DNA from: Kitasatospora humi
Lineage (GTDB): Bacteria > Actinomycetota > Actinomycetes > Streptomycetales > Streptomycetaceae
Assembly: GCF_020907985.1 (NCBI RefSeq)
Contig: NZ_JAJJPA010000018.1
Span: 1-64,000, forward strand
DNA: 64,000 bases
Direction: 5' to 3'
Part shown: positions 51,321-59,835 of the stretch, piece by piece
Numbering within the stretch: position 1 is the first letter of the stretch
Layout of the letters: each line of letters starts with the position of its first letter
The notes under the pieces: generated by a model
Told to the model about the DNA's origin: nothing
What the model saw: the letters and a program-made list of their open reading frames with translations, nothing else
Database searches by the model: none
Translations under genes and position numbers: made by a program

Positions 51321-52769
51321 ATGGTCTCTTCGTTCGTCGGGCGGAAGATGGAGCTCTCCCTGCTCGGCAAGCGCCTGCGACAGGTCATCGACTCGGGCTC
51401 CGGTACCGCGCTCGCGATCCGGGGCCGCCGCCAGGTGGGCAAGTCGCGCCTCGTCCAGGAGTTCTGCGATCAGGCCGACACCCCGTACCTCTTCTTCACC
51501 GCGACCAAGGGCGCTTCACCGGTCGAGGCGGTCGCCGAGTTCCTGTCCGACCTGCGGCAGTCCTCCCTGCCACGGGACAGCGAACTGGTGCCCTCCGGCA
51601 GCTCCGGTAGCTGGCCGGACGCATTCCGCTCCCTGGCGGCTGCCCTGCCCGACCGGCCCTCCATTGTCGTGATCGATGAACTGCCGTGGCTAGCCGAGCA
51701 GGACGACCTCTTCGACGGGGCACTGCAGACCGCCTGGGACCGGCTCCTGTTCCAACGGCCTGTCCTCCTGCTCCTGCTGGGCAGCGACCTTCACATGATG
51801 GAGCGCCTCACCGCCTACGACCGCCCCTTCTACGGGCGTGCCGACAACCTGACGCTGGGTCCGCTGAACCCTGCCGAGACCGGTTCCGCCCTGGGGCTGG
51901 AGCCGGCGGACGCCATCGACGCCCACCTGGTCTCCGGCGGCCTGCCAGGCATCCTGCGGGTCTGGCCGCACGCCACCCCGGCGCTGCCCTTCCTGGAGCA
52001 GGAGTGCGCCGACCCCGCCTCACCCGTGTTCTCGGTCCCCGAGTCGTCCCTGCTGGCGGAGTTCCCCGCACCCGATCAAGCCCGCCGCGTCCTGGAGGCC
52101 GTCGGTGGGGGCGACCGCACTCACGCCAACATCGCCGCCACCGCCGGCAGCCGCCAGGGCGCCCTTCCCTCCGGCTCCCTGTCGCCACTACTGCGCCGCC
52201 TCGTAGCGGAGAAGCACGTGCTGGCCATGGACGAGCCGCTGTCCACCCGGCCCAGCAAGCCTGCCCTCTACCGCATTGCGGACAGCAACCTGCGCCTCTA
52301 CCTGGCCGTCCTGCGCAACGCCCAGGACCAGGTCCGGCGCGGGCGGCCCGAGGCGGCTTTCCGCGTGATCGAACGCCGCTGGACCGCATGGCGCGGCCGC
52401 GCCGTCGAGCCGCTCGTGCGCCAGTCACTCGAACTCGCCGCCCTCGACGACGCCCTGCCCTGGAGCCCGGTCGAGGCGGTCGGCGGTTGGTGGAACCGCC
52501 AATTCGACCCGGAACTGGACCTGGTGGGAGCTGACCGGAGCCCCGTGGCACAGCAGGTCTTCTTCGTCGGCTCCATCAAGTGGCTGCTCTCCCCCTTCGA
52601 CCGCCACGACCTCACGGCTCTGGCCCGCTCCGCCCCGCAGGTGCCGGGCTTCACACCTGACACGACCGGCCTGGTGGTGGTCTCCCTGTCAGGAAGCGCA
52701 GCAGACGTCGATCCGACGGCCGTCCGCGTGCTCTGGGGGCCCGATCAGGTGATCAGTGCCTGGGGCTGA
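51321..52769 (+). CDS. AAA+ ATPase with C-terminal DUF234-type region
   Basis: A 482-aa NTPase of the STAND/archaeal-ATPase group. FVGRKMELSLLGKRL begins the fold. Walker A is IRGRRQVGKSRLVQEF (residues 33-48), Walker B is SIVVIDELPWL near residue 118 and sensor 1 is LLLLGSDLHMMERL. A winged-helix region (TRPSKPALYRIADSNLRLYL) follows, and the C-terminal 130 residues (GWWNRQFDPELDLVGADR) resemble the nuclease-like DUF234 module with its ExD-type acidic residues. Function is unknown for this family; defence or genome-maintenance roles have been suspected. It is the only clear cargo gene of the tRNA-Lys element and is headed by two palindromic boxes. Confidence 0.88.
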   Translation: MVSSFVGRKMELSLLGKRLRQVIDSGSGTALAIRGRRQVGKSRLVQEFCDQADTPYLFFTATKGASPVEAVAEFLSDLRQSSLPRDSELVPSGSSGSWPDAFRSLAAALPDRPSIVVIDELPWLAEQDDLFDGALQTAWDRLLFQRPVLLLLLGSDLHMMERLTAYDRPFYGRADNLTLGPLNPAETGSALGLEPADAIDAHLVSGGLPGILRVWPHATPALPFLEQECADPASPVFSVPESSLLAEFPAPDQARRVLEAVGGGDRTHANIAATAGSRQGALPSGSLSPLLRRLVAEKHVLAMDEPLSTRPSKPALYRIADSNLRLYLAVLRNAQDQVRRGRPEAAFRVIERRWTAWRGRAVEPLVRQSLELAALDDALPWSPVEAVGGWWNRQFDPELDLVGADRSPVAQQVFFVGSIKWLLSPFDRHDLTALARSAPQVPGFTPDTTGLVVVSLSGSAADVDPTAVRVLWGPDQVISAWG

Positions 52770-52998
52770 GCTCGAGGACGCCGGTCTCCGCTGCCGTGTC
52801 AGATGCGCGCTTCCCGCCCGCGACCAGGCGCGTGGCACCGGCCATCACCTGATCCGGCACGCCCCAACCGGCCCGGACGCCCAGGGCCTCCTCCGCGATC
52901 CAGCCCGTCCCGAGCGTCCCCACGTGCCCCACAAGCCCAGAACCGGCGGGAGCCACGACGACAACCACCGGAGACACGTCCTCGGTTCGGTTCGCCAC
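52753..52998 (-). CDS. possible small protein convergent with the ATPase gene
   Basis: An 81-aa frame (PVVVVVAPAGSGLVGHVG, TGWIAEEALGVRAGWGVP) whose protein-like composition continues upstream of the GTG at 52998 back to about 53085. It overlaps the ATPase 3' end by 17 bp. No family or ribosome site is recognised. It may be a decayed gene. Confidence 0.3.
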   Translation of the reverse strand: MANRTEDVSPVVVVVAPAGSGLVGHVGTLGTGWIAEEALGVRAGWGVPDQVMAGATRLVAGGKRASDTAAETGVLELSPRH

Positions 52999-53105
52999 GT
53001 CGTGAAGCCGGGCGCCGAGCCCTGCCGCACGCTCTTCCGCCGGAGACGCCGCACCCGTCCTCCGACAGGGCGTCAGTTCCTCCGCTCACGCATGGAGCCG
53101 GAAAA

Positions 53106-53147
53106 CGCAGCAGCACCCCGACCACTTGTTTGGTTCGGGATGCTGCG
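53106..53147 (-). terminator. hairpin downstream of tRNA-Lys
   Basis: CGCAGCA pairs with TGCTGCG, and inside it CCCGA-CCA pairs with TGG-TTCGGG around CTTGTT. It is the present terminator for the minus-strand tRNA-Lys and appears to have arrived with the element. Confidence 0.7.
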
Positions 53148-53184
53148 CTGCAGGTCAGAGGGGGTCTAACGCCCTCATTCCAGG

Positions 53185-53257
53185 TGGGCCGCCAGGGGCT
53201 CGAACCCTGAACCTACGGATTAAAAGTCCGCAGCTCTACCAATTGAGCTAGCAGCCC
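53185..53257 (-). tRNA. tRNA-Lys (TTT)
   Basis: Minus-strand cloverleaf: acceptor GGGCTGC/GCGGCCC, D arm TAGCTCAATTGGTAGAGC, anticodon loop CTTTTAA between GCGGA and TCCGT, T arm CAGGGTTCGAGCCCCTG. The discriminator is A. The 3' half is duplicated at 50939-50981. Confidence 0.96.
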
Positions 53258-53876
53258 TTGCTCTATCCACGTCCACCTGAGTCCAGGTTTCCGCAGGTCA
53301 AACCACGTATTCAGTTGTTGGCACCAGCCCGGTGTCCACCGGAGTCTACCGTGATCCACCCCGGTCGTGGGGGGCTCCGTCCCCGCGCTGTCCCCGCGTC
53401 ATCCCCGCACCGTCCCCGCCAGGGGCCGATCAGCCCGACTCCGGGACCGCTCACTGGCCGTGACCAGCAGCGATGCCTGATCGCAAACCCCACCTCTGCG
53501 GATTTCCCAACACGAGACCCGCAGTTTCCCCTCTCCTAGGAACCGAGCACTCGTCACCCGTGGGACGCAGGAGAGTTGATGGGTCCAGACTACCCCGGCG
53601 CCGACCGCCAGCACCGCTGAATACCCGGCCTCCGGGCCCGCTCCGCTCAGCGGAAGAGGAACGGGCTCAGCTCAGCTCGGCTCGTCGGCCGCGGCTGGCC
53701 GGCCACGAGCGCACCAGGACCGACCAGGGTCAGTACCGCTCATTGAGCGGCGACCTGCATGTCCCGGGAGGCGTGGCACCCACAGGCTACGGCGCGCTTG
53801 AGCCACCGGGCTTCCTGAAGGCTCCGGTGGGGGCATCGAGGGCGTGAGGACCCGTACATGACCGCCCGGCCCGTCG
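53258..53876. other. gene-free stretch after tRNA-Lys
   Basis: No convincing coding frame is seen. GTCCCCGC is repeated several times around 53380-53420. The lower GC and short broken frames suggest decayed mobile DNA. Confidence 0.45.
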
Positions 53877-54485
53877 TCACGTCTCGGCCTTCGTCGCCGA
53901 GATGAGATCACGAGCGTGCTGCCCGTACACCGCCGAGGACTGGAGCAGGCCGAACGCCTTGCGGAACACCTCGAGCCTGGCCGGGTCTGTGATCGTCTCG
54001 GCTCCGCGGTAGCCCTCGACCTCGGCGCGGCGGTCATCGAACAGGGAGAAGCCGTCGCCCGGGTAGACCAGGAGTCGGGCGCGGGCCGGGATGACCCCCA
54101 GGGTGAGTCCGGGAAGGGTGGTGGCGTCGAGCAGTCTCTGCAGCTGGCCGCGCATGACGTCTGCGCCGCCGATGTTGGTCAGCAGGGCCTGCTCGCCAAG
54201 CAGCACGTGGTACGTGCGCCCTTCCTGGCCGATGTACTGGGCTCTGGCCGTCCGGGCGGCGACGCCGGCCTCGATGTCGTCCGGGATCTCGTGAAAGTCG
54301 ACGACGAGCCGCAGCATCGCTGCGGCGTACTCCGGGGTCTGGAGGTTCCCCCAGATGATGTCCGGGTGGTAGCCGGCGTAGTTGCGGGTGTTCTTGACCA
54401 GGTCCAGAAAGCCCTGCTGCACGGGTCCGGTTCCTGACTGGAGCAAGTCGTCCCAGGCGGCGTTCCGGGAAGAGGAGTTCTGCAT
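53877..54485 (-). CDS. DUF5753 domain protein lacking its usual helix-turn-helix
   Basis: A 202-aa protein covering only the DUF5753 part of Scr1/XRE-type regulators: GNLQTPEYAAAMLRLVVDFH, YHVLLGEQALLTNIGG, LTLGVIPARARLLVYPGDGF and the end FGLLQSSAVYGQHARDLI. In typical family members an XRE helix-turn-helix of about 80 residues precedes this; here it is replaced by about 35 unrelated residues. No DUF397 partner gene is adjacent. The start at 54485 or 54527 is uncertain. It may be a ligand-sensing leftover or a modifier of another regulator. Confidence 0.75.
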   Translation of the reverse strand: MQNSSSRNAAWDDLLQSGTGPVQQGFLDLVKNTRNYAGYHPDIIWGNLQTPEYAAAMLRLVVDFHEIPDDIEAGVAARTARAQYIGQEGRTYHVLLGEQALLTNIGGADVMRGQLQRLLDATTLPGLTLGVIPARARLLVYPGDGFSLFDDRRAEVEGYRGAETITDPARLEVFRKAFGLLQSSAVYGQHARDLISATKAET

Positions 54486-54637
54486 GGGGCTGATCGTCGC
54501 AGTGCCGGGTGGCTGTTGTCCGGGCATTCAGCCGAACAGCATGCGCGAAGTCAGATCATCAGCCCTTGAGCAGAGCGCTTCGCGCCAAATCCATGACGGC
54601 CTGTCGATGGCCAGTGCCGGCCATCCAGCTAGGTTGG

Positions 54638-54677
54638 AGTGTCCGGCGCCGTGCTGGGCACGGGGCCGGACACTCCT
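54638..54677 (-). terminator. terminator after small membrane protein gene
   Basis: AGTGTCCGGC-GCCGTG and CACGG-GCCGGACACT pair with one bulge around CTGGG. It lies just after the stop of the 54685 gene. Confidence 0.8.
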
Positions 54678-54684
54678 TCTCGAA

Positions 54685-54987
54685 TCAGTGGGCGGTGCTG
54701 CTGGAGGTGCTGGCTGGAGCGCAGGTCTTGGGGGCGCTGTCGTGGTGGCCAGCGAGCCACAGCCCGCAGAGGAGACCCACGATCGCGAGCACCTTGTGTC
54801 GGTTCTGCTTCCACCACGACGGTGACCCGGCCACCATGAACCGCAGTTGCCCGAATTCCGGATGCTCACTCGGCGGCGCATCCTTGAACAAGCCCATTTC
54901 TGGTGAACCTCCTTTCCCCATCAGGAGATTCACGACCATACGCGCCGCTGCGGCTTGATCGCTGGCATTAATATCCGAGAACACCAT
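54685..54987 (-). CDS. small membrane-anchored protein, unknown
   Basis: A 100-aa protein. The N-terminal 65 residues are soluble (INASDQAAAARMVVNLLMGK, APPSEHPEFGQLRFMVAG). One membrane helix (VLAIVGLLCGLWLAGHH) is at about 70-86, followed by a short Cys/Ser tail. CAGGGGTGGGC precedes ATG 54987. A strong terminator follows. No family recognised. Confidence 0.55.
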   Translation of the reverse strand: MVFSDINASDQAAAARMVVNLLMGKGGSPEMGLFKDAPPSEHPEFGQLRFMVAGSPSWWKQNRHKVLAIVGLLCGLWLAGHHDSAPKTCAPASTSSSTAH

Positions 54988-55149
54988 GCCCACCCCTGCT
55001 GTGGCTGCCGTACTCAAGGGCCGGCCAGTGCCCGGGCCGCGCGTGACGATTGGCGCCCCTGTCCAATGTCACCTGCCTGTACCACGACCCCGACGAGCTA
55101 CACCAGCTGATGGCAACTGGGTCCAGGCCCACTTCCCGTCGTGCCGCAC

Positions 55150-55401
55150 CAGCCTCGCCAAGCCCGGCCCGCTACCGTCGCCGACACCTACGGCCTCCGC
55201 CCCGACCAGATCGTCCACATCGGCGACGACTGGGAGTGCGACATCGCCGGCGCCACCACAGCCGGCCTCAACGCGGCATGGATCTCCCGCGACCGAACGG
55301 TTCCTGATCGCCCGTCAGCCTTCCTGTCCCAGACCCTGATAGCAAGGGACCTTGAAGCCACCCGGCACATCCGCCACGTGACCACCGTGAGGAACCGTTG
55401 A
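55150..55401 (+). pseudogene. HAD-like hydrolase, C-terminal fragment
   Basis: The frame contains YGLRPDQIVHIGDDWECDIA and GATTAGLNAAWISRDR, motif IV of a HAD phosphatase, but lacks the nucleophile domain. The upstream DNA has lost a matching frame. Its TGA overlaps the TTG start of the methyltransferase, so the two once formed an operon. Confidence 0.75.
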
Positions 55402-56189
55402 GCCTGTTCACCGGCACCGCCGACTACTACCGCCAATACCGCCCCGGCATCCCCGAGACCGTCGCCACTGTCCTCGACGAGGCCGCCCCCCACCGCACCC
55501 CGCGCCACCTGCTGGACATCGGCACCGGCACCGGCCTGGTCGCCGAAGCCCTGCTGACCCGCTTCCAGGACGTCATCGCCATCGACAACGACGCCGAGAT
55601 GATCGAAACCGCCGAACAGGCCCTACGCCCAGCCCTGCCCGACGGCACCGCCCTCACCCTCGTCCAGAGCGCCGCCGAGGATTTCACTCCGCCGCCCGGC
55701 TGGCACGCGGACCTCGTCACGATCTGCCGGGCCTTCCACTGGCTCGATCAGGCCGCCGTCCTCACCCTCCTGGACAACCAGGTCGCCCAGGACGGCGCTG
55801 TCGCCATCTTCGGCGACAACAGCTTCTGGGCAGCCGACAGCCCCTGGAAGCAGGACATGCGCGCCATCATCCAGGACTTCCTCGGCGAGAAACGCCGCGC
55901 CGGCACCCGCACCTTCCAGCACCACAACCGGCCCTACAGCGAGATCATGGAGGACTCCCCGTTCAGCCAGGTCAGCGAGTTCCGCGTCCCCGTCCAGCGG
56001 ACCTGGAACACCGCGGGCATCCTCGGCTACCTCTACTCAACGAGCTTCGCCGCACCGCACCTGTTCGGCGACCGGCTGCCCGAGTTCGAGAATCAGGTCA
56101 AGGCCGTCCTCGCCAAGCACAGCGACAACGACACCTTCGGCGAGGACAACGAGTTCCTGATCCGCATCGGCCGCCGTCCCCGCCTGTGA
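55398..56189 (+). CDS. class I SAM-dependent methyltransferase
   Basis: A 263-aa methyltransferase. Motif I is HLLDIGTGTGLVAEALL (residues 38-54), the acidic residue of motif II is in DVIAIDNDAEMIETAEQAL, and the post-II region is TICRAFHWLDQAAVLTLLDN. This is the Methyltransf_11/25 type acting on small molecules. The start is TTG 55398, overlapping the stop of the HAD fragment, with GAGGAACC upstream. Substrate unknown. Confidence 0.87.
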   Translation: MSLFTGTADYYRQYRPGIPETVATVLDEAAPHRTPRHLLDIGTGTGLVAEALLTRFQDVIAIDNDAEMIETAEQALRPALPDGTALTLVQSAAEDFTPPPGWHADLVTICRAFHWLDQAAVLTLLDNQVAQDGAVAIFGDNSFWAADSPWKQDMRAIIQDFLGEKRRAGTRTFQHHNRPYSEIMEDSPFSQVSEFRVPVQRTWNTAGILGYLYSTSFAAPHLFGDRLPEFENQVKAVLAKHSDNDTFGEDNEFLIRIGRRPRL

Positions 56190-56240
56190 CCGCGACAGCG
56201 CAAGCGGCAGGGGCGCCACCTGACGCGGCTCGCCGGCCCC

Positions 56241-56389
56241 GACGCCAACACCGCGATCACCTCGGACTCGATCCTGGTCCTGCTCATCGGCGCCCTCGAA
56301 CAGCACAGCCTCACGTGCCACTGAACACCGACACCGTCGAGTTCGTCGTCGGCAACATCGCGGCGCTGGCCTCGGTGGCCCGATGGTGA
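56241..56389 (+). pseudogene. creatininase-family fragment, frameshifted
   Basis: SDSILVLLIGALEQHSLT in one frame continues, after a one-base shift, as VPLNTDTVEFVVGNIAALAS in another. Together these match the EQHGPHLPLNTDT metal-site region of creatininase-like amidohydrolases. Nothing before or after fits, so it is a remnant. Confidence 0.6.
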
Positions 56390-56489
56390 CTGTCTCGGCA
56401 GAGGCCCCGCCCCGTGCCACTGCCGCTTCGTCAAACCCGGAAGGCCCACCCCGGATGTGGGCCGTGACGGTGTCCTCGACCCTCGAACC

Positions 56490-56756
56490 ATGGGATCGAT
56501 CGTCGTGCTGTTCGAGCTGGCGCAGGGTGAAGCTCTCGGGCCGGACGGGGTCGAGCCGGTGCTGCTAGCCGTTCACGCCGCCGGTTCCGATCCGGACGTG
56601 CCCGAGGACCCGCTCCCCCGCACCCTCTGCGGCCGTGAGACCGATCCGATGGAGCACGCCCACTACCGGCCGGCTCGGCCCGGGGAACCTTGGTATCCGC
56701 CACAGCTGGGGGACCGTCGCTGTCTGGACTGTGAGGCGGCGCTGCGCCCAGGGTAG
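56490..56756 (+). CDS. small conserved protein, unknown
   Basis: An 88-aa product (IVVLFELAQGEALGPDGVEP, CGRETDPMEHAHYRPARPGE, RRCLDCEAALRPG). Three Cys, two of them in a C-x2-C near the end, and several His could bind zinc. ATG 56490 has no strong ribosome site. No family recognised, although the composition is clearly protein-like. Confidence 0.55.
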   Translation: MGSIVVLFELAQGEALGPDGVEPVLLAVHAAGSDPDVPEDPLPRTLCGRETDPMEHAHYRPARPGEPWYPPQLGDRRCLDCEAALRPG

Positions 56757-56849
56757 AGCGCGTTGCCGGCGTTCACGATCGTGGTCGGCGGTTGGGCTGA
56801 GGATGCTTGCTGCGGCCAGAAGGCCACCGGGGCTGTACGGCACCGGGGT

Positions 56850-57458
56850 TCACGAGTAGGGGTTCCAGCGACCGAAGCGGGCCAGTAGGTGCCGGGTGTC
56901 GTCCGCGTTGAGGCCGAGGGCGGCTGCGGCCTGTCCGAGTCGTTCTTCACCGCGAGCATCGTGGGCAGGCCAATACGCAGTCTGGGCCGCGGTCACCTCC
57001 AGCTGGCGGGACGCTCGCAGGGCCGCCAGCGGGGAGGTCTTCGCCAGCTTCTCGATCTCCTCCGCCAGTTGGCTCAGCAGGGCGGTGATCGTCTCGGGCA
57101 GGGGGATCGTCGACCTTTGCACCTCGGCGGTGTGCGTGTCCCACTCAGTTGCGCAGGCGTCCGCCGCGTCGCCGCCGGCCTCGGCGAGCTCCTGATCTCC
57201 GATCTCGTCCCAGTCCAGCTGGTGCTCGGGGCCGGTCCAGCCGCAAGAGCAGACCGCGCGCAGCGCCTGCGCACGCGGGACGAAGCTGAAGCTGCCGTCG
57301 TACACGCTCCAGTGTGAGATGGGGGCGTGGGAGTTCCCGCCGCTCATCATGGGGAAGGAGACCGGGCCGGGCGTCGTGCCGTCGGCCAGGAGCACGCCGA
57401 CCATGCCTTCGTGCGAGGCGCCGAATTCGTCCGTCGTCCACGTCTCCCTCGTAGCCAT
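56850..57458 (-). CDS. conserved protein with Cys cluster, unknown
   Basis: A 202-aa protein. The central part has AVCSCGWTGPEHQLDW, a possible metal site; the C-terminal helices (LLSQLAEEIEKLAKTSPLAA, GQAAAALGLNADDTRHLLAR) look like a small helical domain. AAGGGGAG precedes ATG 57458. No enzyme motif or membrane segment. Function unknown. Confidence 0.7.
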   Translation of the reverse strand: MATRETWTTDEFGASHEGMVGVLLADGTTPGPVSFPMMSGGNSHAPISHWSVYDGSFSFVPRAQALRAVCSCGWTGPEHQLDWDEIGDQELAEAGGDAADACATEWDTHTAEVQRSTIPLPETITALLSQLAEEIEKLAKTSPLAALRASRQLEVTAAQTAYWPAHDARGEERLGQAAAALGLNADDTRHLLARFGRWNPYS

Positions 57459-57640
57459 GGCTCCCCTTCAACGTTTTCCCGACGCGCTCCTCGTCGGCGC
57501 GCCGGGAACGACGATCTCGCAGCCGGGTTCCGCGCACCATCGGATTGGAGAAAGTTCCGGAGATCGGCGCAGGTTGTTGGCGGTGGATTGACTAGGAGCG
57601 CACTGGGTGCTCTGACGTGCGGGTGGTGTCGATCGGGCGT

Positions 57641-58432
57641 TCAGGTGTGGTCGGAGGTTGGGAGGATCTTCGGCTCGGGCAAGAGGAGCAGTTGGATGCC
57701 CTGGTTCCACATCAGTGATTCGTCGCCTTGGGGGTACAGGTAGCGGGCGCGCTGGTGGGGTGCCCGCCACAGGTGGCGTATGAGGTCGTAGATCTCGTCG
57801 CGGTGGAACTGCCACCAGCGTTGGAGAGGATCCGGGTGGAGGGCGGCTTCCCGGGAGTTGTGCCAGATCGAGGTGCCGTCGGCGGCGAGGAGGTGTTCGA
57901 CAGCGATGTCGATGCGGTCGAGGTCGGTGTCGAGGCTGAGCAGTAGGCCGGCGGCGTGTGGGTGCTGGCGGTGGATCAGGTGGGCGAGGTAGGCGGCGAT
58001 GTCGGGTGGTGGTAGCTCGATGAGCAGGCTCGGCTCAGCCAGGGGCGGAGTTGCCAGGTTGGCCTTCTCGGGGCTGGTGATTCGTTCGGTACATCCCTGC
58101 ACGTAGTCGAGGAGGGCGTCGAGCTCCTCCTGCCATGCGGAGCTGTCGTCGGGGCGGGTCCACAGGAGGTGGCGGGCGACTGGTGGTGTCCAGATGCCAC
58201 CGGCCCAGATGCGTTCGGCGCGGGCGGTGCCGTCCTGGTCGCGGGTGAATTCGATGTATTCGGCTTGGGGATGGCGGCGGCGGGTGTGGTGGGCGAGGTG
58301 TTCGAGGGCACCTGCCACGAGGGCGGTTTCTGCTGCGGCGTGGGCTTCGAGCAGCTGGACGAAGTTCTCGGCAGAAGTGGTGTCCGGCTCGGGGCGGCGA
58401 TCGGGCATCGGTGAGATCAGGCGGTGGTTCAT
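57641..58432 (-). CDS. hypothetical protein of accessory region
   Basis: A 263-aa soluble protein (FVQLLEAHAAAETALVAGAL, EYIEFTRDQDGTARAERIW, DIAAYLAHLIHRQHPHAAGL). Trp-rich and acidic, no signal peptide, no recognised domain. CCGGAG precedes the ATG. It is likely cotranscribed with the gene at 58493 (60 bp gap). Confidence 0.65.
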   Translation of the reverse strand: MNHRLISPMPDRRPEPDTTSAENFVQLLEAHAAAETALVAGALEHLAHHTRRRHPQAEYIEFTRDQDGTARAERIWAGGIWTPPVARHLLWTRPDDSSAWQEELDALLDYVQGCTERITSPEKANLATPPLAEPSLLIELPPPDIAAYLAHLIHRQHPHAAGLLLSLDTDLDRIDIAVEHLLAADGTSIWHNSREAALHPDPLQRWWQFHRDEIYDLIRHLWRAPHQRARYLYPQGDESLMWNQGIQLLLLPEPKILPTSDHT

Positions 58433-58492
58433 CGGTGGCTCCGGGCTGGTCCTGGGCGGGTGCCGAACAACTGGCCGTCCGGCAGCCGCGGT

Positions 58493-59059
58493 TCAGTAGT
58501 CGGCGGCGCTCTGCCGGTGGGCGAGGTCTTCGATGCGTTCGGTCAGCGCCCGGGCGGCGCGGCTCTGGGACGGGGCGTGTCCGATGGTGTCGGCCAAGTT
58601 GATGAAGTCCTTGGCGATCTCGGTCAGGCGCAGCATGGCGTGCGGGTCGTGCGCGGGGATGGTGAGCGTCCAGCCGCTGGCGCCGATGCGGTGGGAGGTG
58701 CCGGCGTGGTAGGCGAGCAGCAGTCGGTCGTCGGCCTCGGTGCCGGTGTAGCCGTTGCGGTAGAGGTCGGTGGTGGTGAACCAGTCGCAGAACGCCCCCG
58801 GGAGGGTCAGGGTCCAGCGGCGGCTGGAGACGGCATGCTGCTTGGCGAGTTCGGCGTAGGCGGCGGCGTAGCCGAGGTGGCGCTGGGCGGCGGGCTCGTC
58901 GCTGGTGAGGTCGCCGAGTGCCCAGGTGTAGCCGCAGGCAGCGTGTTGGTGGTAACGGCGGGCGGATGGCCCGAGGGTGCTGTCGTTGGCCGCTGCGTGG
59001 TGGCGGTCTCGGGCGAGCTGGATCCGCGTGATGAGGTTCGGGGCTTGCTGTTCGGGCAT
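58493..59059 (-). CDS. hypothetical protein of accessory region
   Basis: A 188-aa protein (ITRIQLARDRHHAAANDSTL, WALGDLTSDEPAAQRHLGYA, LTIPAHDPHAMLRLTEIAKD). Helical, no membrane segment, no family recognised. The start follows a weak GAGG. It lies upstream of the 57641 gene in the same direction. Confidence 0.65.
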   Translation of the reverse strand: MPEQQAPNLITRIQLARDRHHAAANDSTLGPSARRYHQHAACGYTWALGDLTSDEPAAQRHLGYAAAYAELAKQHAVSSRRWTLTLPGAFCDWFTTTDLYRNGYTGTEADDRLLLAYHAGTSHRIGASGWTLTIPAHDPHAMLRLTEIAKDFINLADTIGHAPSQSRAARALTERIEDLAHRQSAADY

Positions 59060-59213
59060 GGGGCGGCCTCGGGCTCAGGTGGGGTTCGTTGCGGTGCTGC
59101 TTCGCCAGCCTCCCCATCAGAGCCGCCCCGTGGGAACATCAACTCTCTGGCGTTAGATGCTATTTGGCGAGCCACCGTGACCCCGTAGCGTTGCGGCGCG
59201 CTCGGGGCGCCTG

Positions 59214-59621
59214 CTACTGGGGGCAGGTGGGGTCGGGCGCGCTGGCGTGGAGGTGCGGCACTTCCGGCGGTTCGACCTCCAGGATGGTGCCGAGCGCCGC
59301 GCCGATGCGTAGGGCGAGGATCTGGCGCCCGTAGGCGTTGGCGAAGCCTCGGCAGATGGCGGCCTTGGTGCCTGCTGGAGCTACTCCGGGCAGGGTGCTG
59401 TGGCATGGGATGTGCCCGCCGGCGGCGAGAGCGGCCCGCACCATGTGCCGAACGCGGCCTGGCTGCAGGCGCATGAGGTTGCCGGGACGGAAGATGCAGG
59501 TGGTGCACAGGTCGGCCAGGACTCGGACTTCACCGGTGGCGGGGTCGGCGACCTCGGCGGTTGTCTCGTCCTCGTCGTCCTCAACATCGTCGGTGAGGGT
59601 GGTTGGCTGCTGGCCGGGCAT
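59214..59621 (-). CDS. Cys-rich small protein of plasmid/phage-like type
   Basis: A 135-aa protein. An acidic N-terminus (DDVEDDEDETTAE) precedes a cluster of four Cys: DLCTTCIFRPGNLMRLQPGR, HIPCHSTLPG and AAICRGFANAYG. The CxxC...C...C arrangement suggests a zinc or Fe-S site. Proteins with the TCIFRPGN motif recur in actinomycete accessory DNA; function unknown. AGAGGAG precedes ATG 59621. Confidence 0.7.
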   Translation of the reverse strand: MPGQQPTTLTDDVEDDEDETTAEVADPATGEVRVLADLCTTCIFRPGNLMRLQPGRVRHMVRAALAAGGHIPCHSTLPGVAPAGTKAAICRGFANAYGRQILALRIGAALGTILEVEPPEVPHLHASAPDPTCPQ

Positions 59622-59760
59622 CGGGCTCCTCTTTCGTAGCGCTGACTTGGGTGTACCGCACGTGGGTTGGTGTGATCGCGTCGGCGGCCAGCGCCGGGTC
59701 AGCGGGGCCGGGTGCGCGCGGACGTGCCCTGGGCCCGAGGTGATCAGCTCAATCGCGGGC

Positions 59761-59794
59761 CGGTGCGGCGAAGCGGATCGGCTTCGCCGCACCG
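59761..59794 (-). terminator. terminator of DUF4192 gene 1
   Basis: CGGTGCGGCGAAGC and GCTTCGCCGCACCG: 14 perfect pairs around GGATCG, 42 bp past the stop. Confidence 0.9.
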
Positions 59795-59835
59795 TGGGCG
59801 GGCCGCCGCCCGGTGTGGACCGGGCGGCGGCGGTG

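Larger units (their letters stand above)
50939..53226. mobile_element. tRNA-Lys-integrated mini-element or remnant
   Basis: About 2.2 kb bounded by the tRNA-Lys 3' fragment (50939-50981) and the intact tRNA-Lys (3' part 53184-53226). It contains one clear gene, the AAA+ ATPase at 51321-52769, a weak minus-strand frame (52753-52998) and a Walker-A-like fragment near 51160. No integrase or replication gene remains. The ends and the terminators on both sides fit integration followed by deletion, or mobilisation in trans. Confidence 0.7.
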
